Shown here piece by piece: positions 26,747 through 35,202 of a DNA stretch of 64,000 nt. The notes below the pieces were generated by a model. That model was given only the letters and a program-made list of their open reading frames with translations, did not search any database and was not told the origin of the DNA. This stretch comes from Cellvibrio fontiphilus (GTDB taxonomy: Bacteria; Pseudomonadota; Gammaproteobacteria; Pseudomonadales; Cellvibrionaceae), in NCBI RefSeq assembly GCF_035317345.1, contig NZ_JAYKTU010000004.1; one strand, given 5' to 3'. The number at the start of each line of letters is the position of its first letter. Positions within the stretch are counted from its first letter, which is position 1. The position numbers and the translations under genes are program-made.

Positions 26747-27201
26747 CTGATACTCCTTTCTTTGTGTTTTTAAGGGTTGTCAACTGTCAAAAAAATCACT
26801 TCGACAAAACCTCAGGTCAAAGTACAGTAATGATTGTTAAACGATATGTTCGCCTGCTATTCATTATTATGATTTTGTCTGAAAGGCGGGCGCGCGATTA
26901 TGAACATCTGAATGATCAGATGGTAGGCTTTTTCAATGAATTAAAAAAATTGTGGCGTTTAAAATTGCGTGATTGCCGTATTGTTTAAAAAATCCATGAA
27001 TTGCACAGGGCAATTAAAAATAATCATATTTATAAATTTTTTATTTGTATGATTTTCATTGGCTTTGACTTTTATTTTATGCGAGGTATTTCGCGAAAAT
27101 TGATCCTTGCTGTTCTCATCCTGAAATTATTGTGAAATTGTTGCGCCGCTATAGTGGCAGCCGAAAAATTCGGTTGATGAGATAATTTTAAGGATTGGAT
27201 T
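26747..27201. other. AT-rich intergenic region, divergent promoters likely
   Basis: This 455-base gap separates two divergent genes. It is AT-rich. A frame of 52 codons (26830-26988) lacks a ribosome-binding site and is not supported as a gene. Near its right end are a TATAGT hexamer (27150-27155) and a short inverted repeat. Nothing else was recognised. Confidence 0.6.
27150..27173 (+). promoter_or_regulatory. Possible -10 box and CCGAA-AAA-TTCGG inverted repeat
   Basis: TATAGT at 27150-27155 is a fair -10 element about 45 bases before the start of the next gene, though no good -35 lies 17 bases upstream. A perfect five-base inverted repeat CCGAA-AAA-TTCGG at 27161-27173 would fall near the transcription start and could be an operator. 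Confidence 0.3.
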
Positions 27202-28200
27202 ATGCAGTTCATTACATCAGTTCTGAAGGATGATATTTTGGCAGGTGAAAAATATAAGAGTGGTTCTGAGTTTTCCGGTCGATTACGAGTGGGTATTTTG
27301 GGGACTGGGAAGATAGGTACTGATCTTTTATTGAAAGTTAAGCGTTCTGCCTGGTTGGAGCCTGTTATTTTTGCGGGAAGAAATTTGCAGTCAGCAGGTA
27401 TGCAATACGCACAAGGTTTGGGGGTCCCGGTTTCTGATAAAGGGATTAATGCCTTTTTTACTCCAAATGTTCATTGCGACATTGTCTTTGATGCGACCTC
27501 TGCGGCAGATCATGTTGCGCATGCGCAATGCCTTGATCAGTTGGGTATTTTTGCGATTGATCTGACACCTTCCCAAATTGGCGAGTGTTGCGTGCCGGCG
27601 CTGGGGATGTCCGAAGTGTTGGAAAATAAAAATATCAGTATGATTTCCTGTGGTGGTCAATCCTCTATCCCTCTGGCGCAGGCGCTGGTGAAATCGATCC
27701 CCGCTATCCAACGGTTGAGCGTCACCTCACTGGTTTCACCTGATTCCATAGGGCCGGCAACGCTTGCCAATATTGATGAGTATTACCGCAATACTCGCAG
27801 CGGTTTATACAAATACACGGGTATCGAGTCGATTAAAGTGGAGCTGCTGAGCAATGCGGCGCATGCAGGTAAGCCTATGTTGAATAGAATTTGTGCCTAT
27901 GCAGATGATATTGATCTTGCAAAGTTGCAGCTTGCCTTGAATGAAATGGAGCAGCTGGTGCAGACTTATGTGCCTGGTTATCAATTGCAAGGAGTGCCCA
28001 GGCTTATTGATGGCGGTGTGCAAATTGAGCTGATAGTCGAGGGTGTTGGCGATTACTTACCGACCTATGCAGGCAATCTGGATATCATCAACTGTGCTGC
28101 CATAGCGGTTGCAGAGCAATACGCAAAAGCCAGGCTGATCGAGCGTAACTGCCAAAAACAAACGCAAGCTGCTTTGCGCTCTTTAGTAGAAGAGTGTTAA
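27202..28200 (+). CDS. Acetaldehyde dehydrogenase (acylating)-like protein, orphan
   Basis: Resembles MhpF/DmpF, which convert acetaldehyde, NAD and CoA to acetyl-CoA. The N-terminal Rossmann fold shows RVGILGTGKIGTDLLLKVKR and CDIVFDATSAADHVAHA. The catalytic cysteine segment SCGGQSSIP matches the family SCGGQATIP, and IGPATLANIDEYYRNT corresponds to the conserved GP-TRANIDEFT segment. Length is 332 residues against about 310, with an N-terminal extension of about 25. The usual partner, 4-hydroxy-2-oxovalerate aldolase, and the rest of a meta-cleavage pathway are absent nearby. It may act on another aldehyde or be a free-standing paralogue. AAGGATTGGATT precedes the ATG. Confidence 0.8.
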   Translation: MQFITSVLKDDILAGEKYKSGSEFSGRLRVGILGTGKIGTDLLLKVKRSAWLEPVIFAGRNLQSAGMQYAQGLGVPVSDKGINAFFTPNVHCDIVFDATSAADHVAHAQCLDQLGIFAIDLTPSQIGECCVPALGMSEVLENKNISMISCGGQSSIPLAQALVKSIPAIQRLSVTSLVSPDSIGPATLANIDEYYRNTRSGLYKYTGIESIKVELLSNAAHAGKPMLNRICAYADDIDLAKLQLALNEMEQLVQTYVPGYQLQGVPRLIDGGVQIELIVEGVGDYLPTYAGNLDIINCAAIAVAEQYAKARLIERNCQKQTQAALRSLVEEC

Positions 28201-28239
28201 TCCAATATTAGAATCGTGATGTTGTAAGGCGTATTTATT

Positions 28240-28277
28240 AAAAAGCATCGCTGGTCTAGAGGGTGGCGATGCTTTTT
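28240..28277. terminator. Intrinsic terminator between 27202 gene and pirin gene
   Basis: Twelve-base stem AAAAAGCATCGC/GCGATGCTTTTT with a 14-base loop. A- and T-tracts on both sides suit termination of both convergent genes. Confidence 0.8.
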
Positions 28278-28290
28278 ATTTGACGGTGAT

Positions 28291-29142
28291 TTAATCGGTA
28301 AGTGTGCCTGCGCGGTAATCCTGAATAGCTTGTTCAATTTCATCCGTTGTATTCATCACAAATGGGCCGTATTGAACAATCGGTTCCTTCAGTGGCTTGC
28401 CCGATATAACCAGAAAACGCGTGTTTTCCTGTAGTGCTTGAATACTCAGCTCATCGCCTTTCGTCAATAAGCCGGCGTTACCCCGGGTAAGTCTTCGCTT
28501 GTCCTCGCCGATGGCAACATCACCTTCGTATACATAAATAAAAGTGTTGTGTTCGCCCGGAATGGCGTGGTTAAACACTGCATTCATCGGTAGATGAATA
28601 TCCCAATAAATAGCTTCGGTAGACAATCCCTGTATCGGCCCGCTCACGATGTTGTTGCTGACTACGGCAGTATTTGCAATCACTTTAATTTGCCCGCCAC
28701 CGGGTAATTCTGCCGTGGGTATTTGCGCAGCCGGAATATCCCGATAATGTGCTGGTTTCATTTTTTCTGCCGCCGGCAGGTTAAGCCAGAGTTGGAATCC
28801 GCGCATCAAACCGTGTTCTTGTTGCGGCATCTCCGAGTGAATGATGCCGCGTCCCGCTGTCATCCACTGCACATCGCCATTGCGCAAATGACCTTTATTG
28901 CCCATATGATCTTCGTGCAGCATATGGCCTTCCAGCATGTAGGTTACAGTTTCGAAGCCGCGGTGAGGGTGTGCGGGAAAGCCGGCAATATAATCATCAG
29001 CACTGCTGCTGCCGAATTCATCGAGCATCAGAAATGGGTCAAAGCGTGCGTGTTGATTTTGCCCAAGGCTACGTTTTATGCGCACACCGGCGCCGTCACT
29101 GGTTTCTCGTCCCTGAAGGATTTGTTGTAACTGGCGTTGCAT
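28291..29142 (-). CDS. Pirin family bicupin protein
   Basis: Metal-binding bicupin of 283 residues related to YhhW/YhaK, some of which act as quercetin 2,3-dioxygenases. The N-terminal cupin carries the metal ligands in FPAHPHRGFETVTYML (two histidines) and in GDVQWMTAGRGIIHSEMP (histidine and glutamate), so it should bind metal. The C-terminal cupin (about residues 175-280, FIYVYEGDVAIG) is degenerate, as usual. A GGGGG stretch lies six bases before the ATG. It is the second gene of an operon with azoR, 39 bases downstream of it, and faces a LysR gene across azoR. The pairing suggests a response to quinone-like or electrophilic compounds. Confidence 0.93.
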   Translation of the reverse strand: MQRQLQQILQGRETSDGAGVRIKRSLGQNQHARFDPFLMLDEFGSSSADDYIAGFPAHPHRGFETVTYMLEGHMLHEDHMGNKGHLRNGDVQWMTAGRGIIHSEMPQQEHGLMRGFQLWLNLPAAEKMKPAHYRDIPAAQIPTAELPGGGQIKVIANTAVVSNNIVSGPIQGLSTEAIYWDIHLPMNAVFNHAIPGEHNTFIYVYEGDVAIGEDKRRLTRGNAGLLTKGDELSIQALQENTRFLVISGKPLKEPIVQYGPFVMNTTDEIEQAIQDYRAGTLTD

Positions 29143-29181
29143 GGTTTACCCCCGTAACGGATTGTGCGCTGGAAGTGCCGC

Positions 29182-29781
29182 TCAGGCGGCAACTTCCTCG
29201 CTGATGGTTGCTTTGGCGGCACTAAAGGCCTCATCTTTTTTGCCCATATTTAGCCCCTCAGCATAAATAAAACGTACATCTTTGAGTCCCACAAAGCTCA
29301 GGAAGTTCGTCAGAAACTGGCTTTGGGTATCACTTGGCTGGCCTTTGTGAACGCCACCGCGTGCTGCCACTATATAAACTGGCTTGTCATTAAGCAGCCC
29401 GACTGGTCCTGTTTCGGTGTATTTAAAAGTGACACCAGCGCGCGCGATATGGTCGAAATACGCTTTTAAAGTTGATGGCACACCAAAGTTATACAGAGGT
29501 ACACCGATTACAATCACATCGGCCGCTTGTATCTCTGCAATAATTTTATCCGAGTAGTCCACTACAGCTTGTTGTTCGGCCGTGCGATCCGTTTCTGGTG
29601 TGAAAAGCGCTTGTACACGCGCGGCATCCAGGTGGGGCACAGACTCTTTGGCAAAATCCCGGACTGTCACTACGCCTTCAGGATGTTGCTCTTTCCAGCG
29701 TGCCACAAACTCCTGGGTCAGTTGACTGGAGTTGCCATTTTCACCAAACAAGCTGCTATTAATTTGTAAGAGAGTTGCCAT
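29182..29781 (-). CDS. azoR: FMN-dependent NADH azoreductase / quinone reductase
   Basis: Cytoplasmic flavodoxin-fold enzyme reducing quinones and azo compounds with NADH in two-electron steps. The N-terminus ATLLQINSSLFGENGNSSQL binds the FMN phosphate; IVIGVPLYNFGVPSTLKAYFDHIARAG and VAARGGVHKGQP are typical AzoR motifs. Length is 199 residues, normal. A GAGGA site precedes the ATG. The gene is divergent from a LysR regulator with a 135-base shared upstream region containing a palindrome, so regulation by that LysR protein is likely. Pirin is cotranscribed downstream. Confidence 0.95.
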   Translation of the reverse strand: MATLLQINSSLFGENGNSSQLTQEFVARWKEQHPEGVVTVRDFAKESVPHLDAARVQALFTPETDRTAEQQAVVDYSDKIIAEIQAADVIVIGVPLYNFGVPSTLKAYFDHIARAGVTFKYTETGPVGLLNDKPVYIVAARGGVHKGQPSDTQSQFLTNFLSFVGLKDVRFIYAEGLNMGKKDEAFSAAKATISEEVAA

Positions 29782-29846
29782 TTCGTTGTCCTCATTTAAT
29801 TGGCTTTATTGCCATGAGGCTATTTAATGATTTGAGAGATGAATGA

Positions 29847-29862
29847 TAAATAGTGATATTTA
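29847..29862. promoter_or_regulatory. Candidate LysR operator between azoR and LysR gene
   Basis: TAAATA-GTGA-TATTTA is a perfect 16-base palindrome in the middle of the divergent region. It lies within a longer imperfect repeat, ATGATAAA (29843) to TTTATGAT (29867). LysR proteins typically bind T-N11-A palindromes in exactly this position. Confidence 0.45.
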
Positions 29863-29916
29863 GTGGTTTATGATCTAATTATTTAATTGATACTAGGCCG
29901 GTACAGGTAAATCATA

Positions 29917-30843
29917 ATGCAGGATCAAACCCCCACACGTTTGGTAACGACTGAAAACAAAGTGACGCTAGAACAGTGGCGCGCACTGCTGGCGGTAATA
30001 GACGCGGGGGGGTATGCCAAAGCAGCGGAGTTGCTAAACAAAAGCCAATCCGCCGTTTCTTATGCCATCTCCCAGCTTGAGCTTGCTTTAGGTGTGAAGG
30101 TTTTTCAGTTGCAGGGGCGAAAGGCTGTAGCCTCACCCGCAGGTGAATTGCTGTATCGACGTGCCAAACAGTTGCTGGAGCAAGCTGAACGTTTGGAAAA
30201 GTCGGCGAGTTGTTTGTCGGTACAAGTCGAGCCTTTGGTAAAAATTGCTGCTGATATCATTATTCCTCCTGCGCGCGTACTTCAGTGCCTGGCTGTTTTT
30301 GCAGAGGATTTTCCTGATACGCGGGTTGAAGTGTTTGAGTCTGTGCTCAGTGGCACTGAAGATGCGCTGTTGCAGCGTCAGGTTGATCTGGCAATTGGAG
30401 GGCGAGTTCCTACCGGCTTTATGGGAGAAAAGCTGGTTACAGTTACTATGCGTGGTGTTTCCAGCCCGGATCATCCCTTGCAGCACCTTGGTCGGCCTAT
30501 TACTTATGAGGATATGCGTCAGCATCGGCAAATTATCGTGCGCGACTCGGGGCAGTATCGCCGTCGCAGCGAAGGCTGGCAGGAGGCCGACCAACGCTGG
30601 ACGGTGAGCCACATCAAAACCTCGCTTGATGCGATTCGCCTGGGCTTGGGGTATGCATGGCTACCTGATGCTTATACTCAGGATGATATTGCAGCAGGTA
30701 AATTAAAGTATTTGCCTGTTGATCTGGGTGCTGTGCGCGAGGTAACGACTTACCTTACTTTTGCCGATCGCGATTTTGCCGGGCCTGCAACGCGGAGATT
30801 GGCGGAAATATTGAAAACTCATTTACCTGAAATGTGCGGGTAG
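29917..30843 (+). CDS. LysR-family transcriptional regulator
   Basis: DNA-binding regulator of 308 residues. The winged helix-turn-helix (about residues 17-75) shows TLEQWRALLAVIDAGGYAKAAELLNKSQSAVSYAISQLE and a LysR wing. The effector domain follows (about 105-300), with VDLAIGGRVPTGFMGEKL and the segment SLDAIRLGLGYAWLPD typical of LysR. It is divergent from azoR-pirin and is the probable regulator of that pair. The known YhaJ-YhaK pair in E. coli is a comparable LysR-pirin arrangement. The effector is unknown; quinones or other electrophiles are a reasonable guess. Confidence 0.93.
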   Translation: MQDQTPTRLVTTENKVTLEQWRALLAVIDAGGYAKAAELLNKSQSAVSYAISQLELALGVKVFQLQGRKAVASPAGELLYRRAKQLLEQAERLEKSASCLSVQVEPLVKIAADIIIPPARVLQCLAVFAEDFPDTRVEVFESVLSGTEDALLQRQVDLAIGGRVPTGFMGEKLVTVTMRGVSSPDHPLQHLGRPITYEDMRQHRQIIVRDSGQYRRRSEGWQEADQRWTVSHIKTSLDAIRLGLGYAWLPDAYTQDDIAAGKLKYLPVDLGAVREVTTYLTFADRDFAGPATRRLAEILKTHLPEMCG

Positions 30844-30878
30844 CTTGTGAACTGACGGCGGGCGCCACTTAGCGATTG

Positions 30879-31700
30879 CTAATTGGCGCTCTTGTTAAAT
30901 TCAACCCAAACGGGGCAATGGTCTGATGGGCGTTCCATCGCGCGTACATCGTAATCAATACCACTGGCTATACACTTCTCCTGCAGACTTTTGGTTAAGA
31001 GAATCAGGTCAATTCGTAGGCCTCGCTTGGGGGTATCCTCAAAGCCGCCGCTGCGGTAGTCAAACCAGCTAAATAAATCGCACACATCAGGGTGGTGTTC
31101 CCTGAAGCTGTCTTTTAAACCCCAAGCCAGAAGATTATCCAGCCATTCGCGCTCTTCCGGTAAAAAACTGCACTTGCCTGTTTTTAACCAGCGTTTCCGG
31201 TTTGCCTCGCCAATACCTATGTCCAAATCCTGATGTGAAATATTCATATCACCCATAACGATTAGCTGTTTATCCGGCGATTCTGATTTTTCGATGTAGT
31301 CGATAAGGTCTGCATAGAACTTTCGTTTGGCTGGAAATTTCACCGCATGGTCACGGCTCTCGCCTTGGGGGAAGTAGCCATTGTAAATAGTGATTTCACC
31401 AAGTGGAGTCTCAAAAACGCCGCCAATAAAACGACGTTGAGCATCATCCACATCAGTTGGGAAACCCTTAATAACTTTTTTAAAAGGATATTTTGAAAGT
31501 AGTGCGACCCCATAATGTGTTTTTTGGCCAAAAAATTCTACGTGATAGCCAAGTTCTTGAATTGTTTGCAGGGGGAAATCGGGGTCATTTACTTTGGTTT
31601 CCTGCAGCCCGATAAAATCTGGGCTATGTGTATTAATTACTGCTGTGAGCTGGTGCAAGCGGGTACGTATGCTATTGACGTTAAAAGATATTGCCTTCAT
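30879..31700 (-). CDS. xthA: Exodeoxyribonuclease III (AP endonuclease)
   Basis: Base-excision-repair nuclease of the exonuclease III / EEP fold that cleaves 5' of abasic sites. Catalytic segments are MKAISFNVNSIRTR (metal-binding Asn), GLQETKV (Glu), YNGYFPQG (Tyr), GDMNISHQDLDIG (Asp and Asn) and the terminal SDHCPVW (Asp-His). Length is 273 residues, normal. ATG 31700 gives the conserved MKAISFN start; another in-frame ATG lies four codons upstream at 31712. Neither has a strong ribosome-binding site, and the terminator hairpin of prc ends immediately before them. Confidence 0.95.
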   Translation of the reverse strand: MKAISFNVNSIRTRLHQLTAVINTHSPDFIGLQETKVNDPDFPLQTIQELGYHVEFFGQKTHYGVALLSKYPFKKVIKGFPTDVDDAQRRFIGGVFETPLGEITIYNGYFPQGESRDHAVKFPAKRKFYADLIDYIEKSESPDKQLIVMGDMNISHQDLDIGIGEANRKRWLKTGKCSFLPEEREWLDNLLAWGLKDSFREHHPDVCDLFSWFDYRSGGFEDTPKRGLRIDLILLTKSLQEKCIASGIDYDVRAMERPSDHCPVWVEFNKSAN

Positions 31701-31713
31701 GACTGAACTCATT

Positions 31714-31745
31714 AAAAAAACACCCAGGCAATTTCTGCCTGGGTG
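31714..31745 (-). terminator. Intrinsic terminator after prc, abutting xthA
   Basis: On the minus strand, CACCCAGGCA-GAAAT-TGCCTGGGTG is followed by seven T. The T-run ends one base before the upstream candidate start codon of xthA, so prc and xthA appear to be separated by a terminator with no room for a promoter after it. Confidence 0.85.
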
Positions 31746-31766
31746 TAATTAGTAGATTAGAGAAAA

Positions 31767-33875
31767 TTATTGCTGGGCAACTTTGGATTCGGCAGGTCTT
31801 AGCTGGCCGATGAAGTCCGCCAGAATATGACCTGCTTCCATCAAATAGGGATCTTCTTTAGGATTTATCTCTTTGTTTTGTGCCTGTTCTGGTGCGTCTT
31901 CGCTGTCAGTTTCACCCTTGTCTGCTTTGAGTGCGGCGTAGTCCGCAAAAGGCTTTTCACCCTTGGCTGTACGTAATTCGTTTTCCATTTTTAACAGGCG
32001 ATTTTCAAGATGTTTTTGTTCTTCCTTGCGTGTGGCGAGGCGCAGCGAAACTTCTTTTTTGGCGGCAGCTTCTTTAAATAAATCACTCTGCTTGTTCAGG
32101 TAGATGAATTCTGGATCTTGCGCTAAACGTTCTTGATGCGCAGTCTCAATGCGTGGCAGAAACTTACTGATGTTGTAGTAGTTCTGGTGAGGTGCAGGGT
32201 GAATTCGATCCCAGGGCAGAGCATTATCATAGCTGCTTTCACCGATTTCATTTGGATCCAGCAAACTGGGTAATGTGACGTCAGGTATGACACCTCTGTG
32301 CTGGGTGCTATCGCCAGAAATGCGATAGAACTTTGCTTCAGTAATTTTTAAACGGCCATGCTTTAAATCCACCAGGTTTTGTACTGACCCCTTACCGAAG
32401 GTGGTCGAGCCTATTACTATGCCGCGTCCGTAATCCTGAATGGCGCCAGCAAAAATTTCTGATGCCGAAGCGCTCAAACGGTTAATTAATACAGCAACTG
32501 GTGCACGATACACTGCAGGTTGGTAGGCGCGATAATTGCGTGAAATTGTATCGTCGCTTTGACGAATTTGTACGACCGGGCCCGGATCTACGAATAAATC
32601 AGTGAGCATAGCTGCCTCTGGCAGAGAGCCGCCACCGTTATCACGCAAATCAATAATTATGCCGTCGACTTTTTCTTTATTTAATTCGTTCAGCAGGTTG
32701 TAAACATCGCGCGTAGTACTTTTATAGTTTGGGTCACCTTTTTGGTAAGCCTCAAAATTCATATAAAAAGTAGGTATATCAATCACACCCAGTTTAAATA
32801 TTGAATCGCCATTTTTGATTTCAAAAATAGCTTTTTTGGCGGCTTGATCTTCCAGCTTTACAGTTTCACGTTTGATAGTAATTTGTTTATTTACTGTCGC
32901 GGTCGGATCAGCTGGCATAACCTCCAGGCGAACAATGGTGCCTTTAGGGCCGCGAATTAGTTTCACTACCTCATCCAGGCGCCATCCCACCACATCCACA
33001 AATTCGCCTTCGGCTCCCTGTGCGATGGATACAATTTTATCATTGGGTTTTAGTTGTCCTTGTTTGTGTGCCGGGCCTCCTACAACCAGGCTGCTTACTT
33101 TGGTGTAATCGTCTTCGCTCTGCAAGACGGCGCCTATACCCTGTAGTTCAAGAGACATGCTGATATCAAAGTTTTCGGCATTCTCCGGCGATAGATAATT
33201 GGTGTGTGGATCATAGAGCGTAGTGAGTGAGTTCATCATCACGCTGAATGCTTCTTCTGGCGTTTGTTGCTTGAGTCTGCGCAACTGATTGGCATAGCGT
33301 TTACGCAGCGTAGTTCTACTTTCTTCAAGGCTTTTTCCTGCAAGCAGGGAATTAAGTAGGTTCGATTTCAGGTATTTATGCCATAAATTATCAGCTTCCT
33401 TGGCATCGGAAGGCCAGGCTGCTTTTTCGCGGTCAATGCTGATTGATTCCTCTACATCAAAATTGAATTTAGTTTTGGGATCGTCCAATTCTTTAATGAC
33501 TTTTTCCAAGCGCTCGACCATACGCTTATTAAACCGGTTATAAATAGCAAAGCTATTGTCCAGCTGCCCCTTTTTGTAGTCGTCATCAAAGGTTTTGCGA
33601 AATTTTTCAAACTCGTTGATGTCGGATTGCAAGAAAAAATTCTTGGCGTTATCCAGTGACTTTAGATATTCATCCAAGTATCGGGAGGAGAGAGCGTCGT
33701 TGAGCTCTTGATCGCGATAGTGCTCTTTGTTGAGTTTTTCTACTAGATCGACAACGGCCTTGCTTTGCTCGGCGGTGGGTGACAGCTCCTCTGTGGCTGC
33801 AAACCCCCTCAGCGAAAGCCCTATTAAAAGGCTGATCATTGTAAACTTTAACAATCTCACAACAGCAATTTGCAT
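31767..33875 (-). CDS. prc: Tail-specific (carboxy-terminal processing) protease
   Basis: Periplasmic S41 serine protease that degrades proteins from the C-terminus and processes penicillin-binding protein 3 and peptidoglycan hydrolases in relatives. A signal peptide is visible (VVRLLKFTMISLLIGLSLRGFA). Next come an N-terminal helical domain, a PDZ domain (about residues 235-330, MSLELQGIGAVLQ to VKLIRGPKGT) and the S41 core IIIDLRDNGGGSLPEAAML. The catalytic serine is in RLSASASEIFAGAIQDYGRG (about residue 470) and the lysine in STTFGKGSVQ. ATG 33875 is chosen for a GAGA site eight bases upstream; ATG 33884 is the alternative. Length is 702 residues, slightly above E. coli Prc (682). Confidence 0.95.
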   Translation of the reverse strand: MQIAVVRLLKFTMISLLIGLSLRGFAATEELSPTAEQSKAVVDLVEKLNKEHYRDQELNDALSSRYLDEYLKSLDNAKNFFLQSDINEFEKFRKTFDDDYKKGQLDNSFAIYNRFNKRMVERLEKVIKELDDPKTKFNFDVEESISIDREKAAWPSDAKEADNLWHKYLKSNLLNSLLAGKSLEESRTTLRKRYANQLRRLKQQTPEEAFSVMMNSLTTLYDPHTNYLSPENAENFDISMSLELQGIGAVLQSEDDYTKVSSLVVGGPAHKQGQLKPNDKIVSIAQGAEGEFVDVVGWRLDEVVKLIRGPKGTIVRLEVMPADPTATVNKQITIKRETVKLEDQAAKKAIFEIKNGDSIFKLGVIDIPTFYMNFEAYQKGDPNYKSTTRDVYNLLNELNKEKVDGIIIDLRDNGGGSLPEAAMLTDLFVDPGPVVQIRQSDDTISRNYRAYQPAVYRAPVAVLINRLSASASEIFAGAIQDYGRGIVIGSTTFGKGSVQNLVDLKHGRLKITEAKFYRISGDSTQHRGVIPDVTLPSLLDPNEIGESSYDNALPWDRIHPAPHQNYYNISKFLPRIETAHQERLAQDPEFIYLNKQSDLFKEAAAKKEVSLRLATRKEEQKHLENRLLKMENELRTAKGEKPFADYAALKADKGETDSEDAPEQAQNKEINPKEDPYLMEAGHILADFIGQLRPAESKVAQQ

Positions 33876-33990
33876 ACAGAGCATCTCAAAAGGTCAAAAA
33901 CGCGGCGCGTCATCGGATCGATATTGTCATAGGGCTAAACAGCTTTAACTCCCCAATCATGATAGCGGAAAAGGGTGATTAAAAGGAGAG

Positions 33991-34008
33991 TGCCCGCCAA
34001 GGCGGGCA
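33991..34008. terminator. Hairpin downstream of 34080 gene
   Basis: Eight-base stem TGCCCGCC/GGCGGGCA with loop AA lies about 70 bases after the stop of the minus-strand gene at 34080. A TTTTAA stretch follows on the minus strand only after a CTCTCC gap, so it is a weak or Rho-assisted terminator at best. Confidence 0.4.
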
Positions 34009-34079
34009 GGGGGCGTTAATGGGATTCTTTTAACACCAGAAAGTTTCCTTGCGCATTTCTTTGGAGGGCGAGGGGGGGA

Positions 34080-35012
34080 TTAATCAGTCGTGTCGCTGTC
34101 CAACGGGGTAGCGGTTTCCGGGGTGACTTCAGCGGCGGGCATTTGACGAGTTAAATCAAGCCACAGCTCCTTCCTGTCTAGTGGTGTTGCCTTGGGCAGG
34201 TAGGGGTTATCAATACGAATGGCGCGGCGGTTGGGTAGGTCTGCCCTTTCCAAGGCTTCTTGTACTTCAGGGCTGCCGTAAAAATATTTATCGAAGGCGC
34301 CATCGTCAATTGCCGATTCAAGCCCATTCTCTATGTCTTTTGCCAGCTCAGGGTCTTTGGGGCTAACAAAGAAATACGTTGGTAGGGGATAAATTAAAAC
34401 CAAACGTTTTTCTACAGTGAGCGCGAGCTCAGGAAATGCGTTCAATTCAGTCCATACCTCGTTGGCGCCACGAGGGAACGCGTCAAATCGGCCACCATCC
34501 AACATATGATACAGGCTGGTTTTTTTGGTTGCTTTTACTACCTCAAAACCGGCATTTTCCAGAATGGATGCATCCTGCCAGCTGCGCCCTTGGCCCATTC
34601 TTACTTTTTTAAGATCTTCAAGGTTGTGGATATTGTCGAAGCGTGCCTGATCACCCTTGCGAATAAAAAACAGTCGATGATTCATCAGCCCTCTGTAGGC
34701 ATCAATTCTAACAGGGATAAAGTCGCGCTCCATTTCTTCTGATGTGCCTCCCCACATAACGGAGATACTGCCGGATCGAACCGATTCCATAACTCTTGGG
34801 CGTGAGTAAACCTCGGGCGTGGTGGCAAAGGTGTACTTTGTTGATGAATAAGAAAGCGCAAGTTTTAAAAGGCCATTCATGTAATCCGTCTGAACATTGG
34901 ATTTCATATTGGTAACCACAGTTTTTTGTTCTGCGGCAATTGGGCCAAGTGCATAGAATGCAAGATAGAGGGCTGAGATTAGGGCGATGGTCTTGCGAAA
35001 GGGGATCGGCAT
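34080..35012 (-). CDS. Periplasmic solute-binding-like protein (family 3 type)
   Basis: Exported protein of 310 residues with a signal peptide (TIALISALYLAFYALGPIAA). The mature part has a bacterial extracellular solute-binding family 3 look: VMWGGTSEEMERDFIPVRI, GLMNHRLFFIRKGDQARFD, LEDLKKVRMGQGRSWQDASILENAGFEV and LDGGRFDAFPRGANEVWTEL. No ABC permease or ATPase gene is adjacent. Such lone proteins are frequent in marine and soil Gammaproteobacteria and may serve sensing and not transport. The ligand is unknown. No strong ribosome-binding site precedes the ATG. Confidence 0.85.
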   Translation of the reverse strand: MPIPFRKTIALISALYLAFYALGPIAAEQKTVVTNMKSNVQTDYMNGLLKLALSYSSTKYTFATTPEVYSRPRVMESVRSGSISVMWGGTSEEMERDFIPVRIDAYRGLMNHRLFFIRKGDQARFDNIHNLEDLKKVRMGQGRSWQDASILENAGFEVVKATKKTSLYHMLDGGRFDAFPRGANEVWTELNAFPELALTVEKRLVLIYPLPTYFFVSPKDPELAKDIENGLESAIDDGAFDKYFYGSPEVQEALERADLPNRRAIRIDNPYLPKATPLDRKELWLDLTRQMPAAEVTPETATPLDSDTTD

Positions 35013-35202
35013 AGGGTGTGCTACTCGTCAAGGTGTTGCTACTGGTTGCTAGCCTACAGGGTGAGGTCTAGCCCGGTGCGGGATCTGATATCCAACTGAT
35101 TGACTGAATAGGTTGCCGATACTTACAGCGGTTCTTTGACGCGCCGTTTAATAATGAAGTAAAGCTTAGGCTATTGATGGGTAGCTTGCTAGTGCGTCTT
35201 CA

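Noticed and set aside
26830..26988. 52-codon frame in the 26.7-27.2 kb gap
   Set aside because: No ribosome-binding site and no recognisable sequence; could be real but is unsupported.
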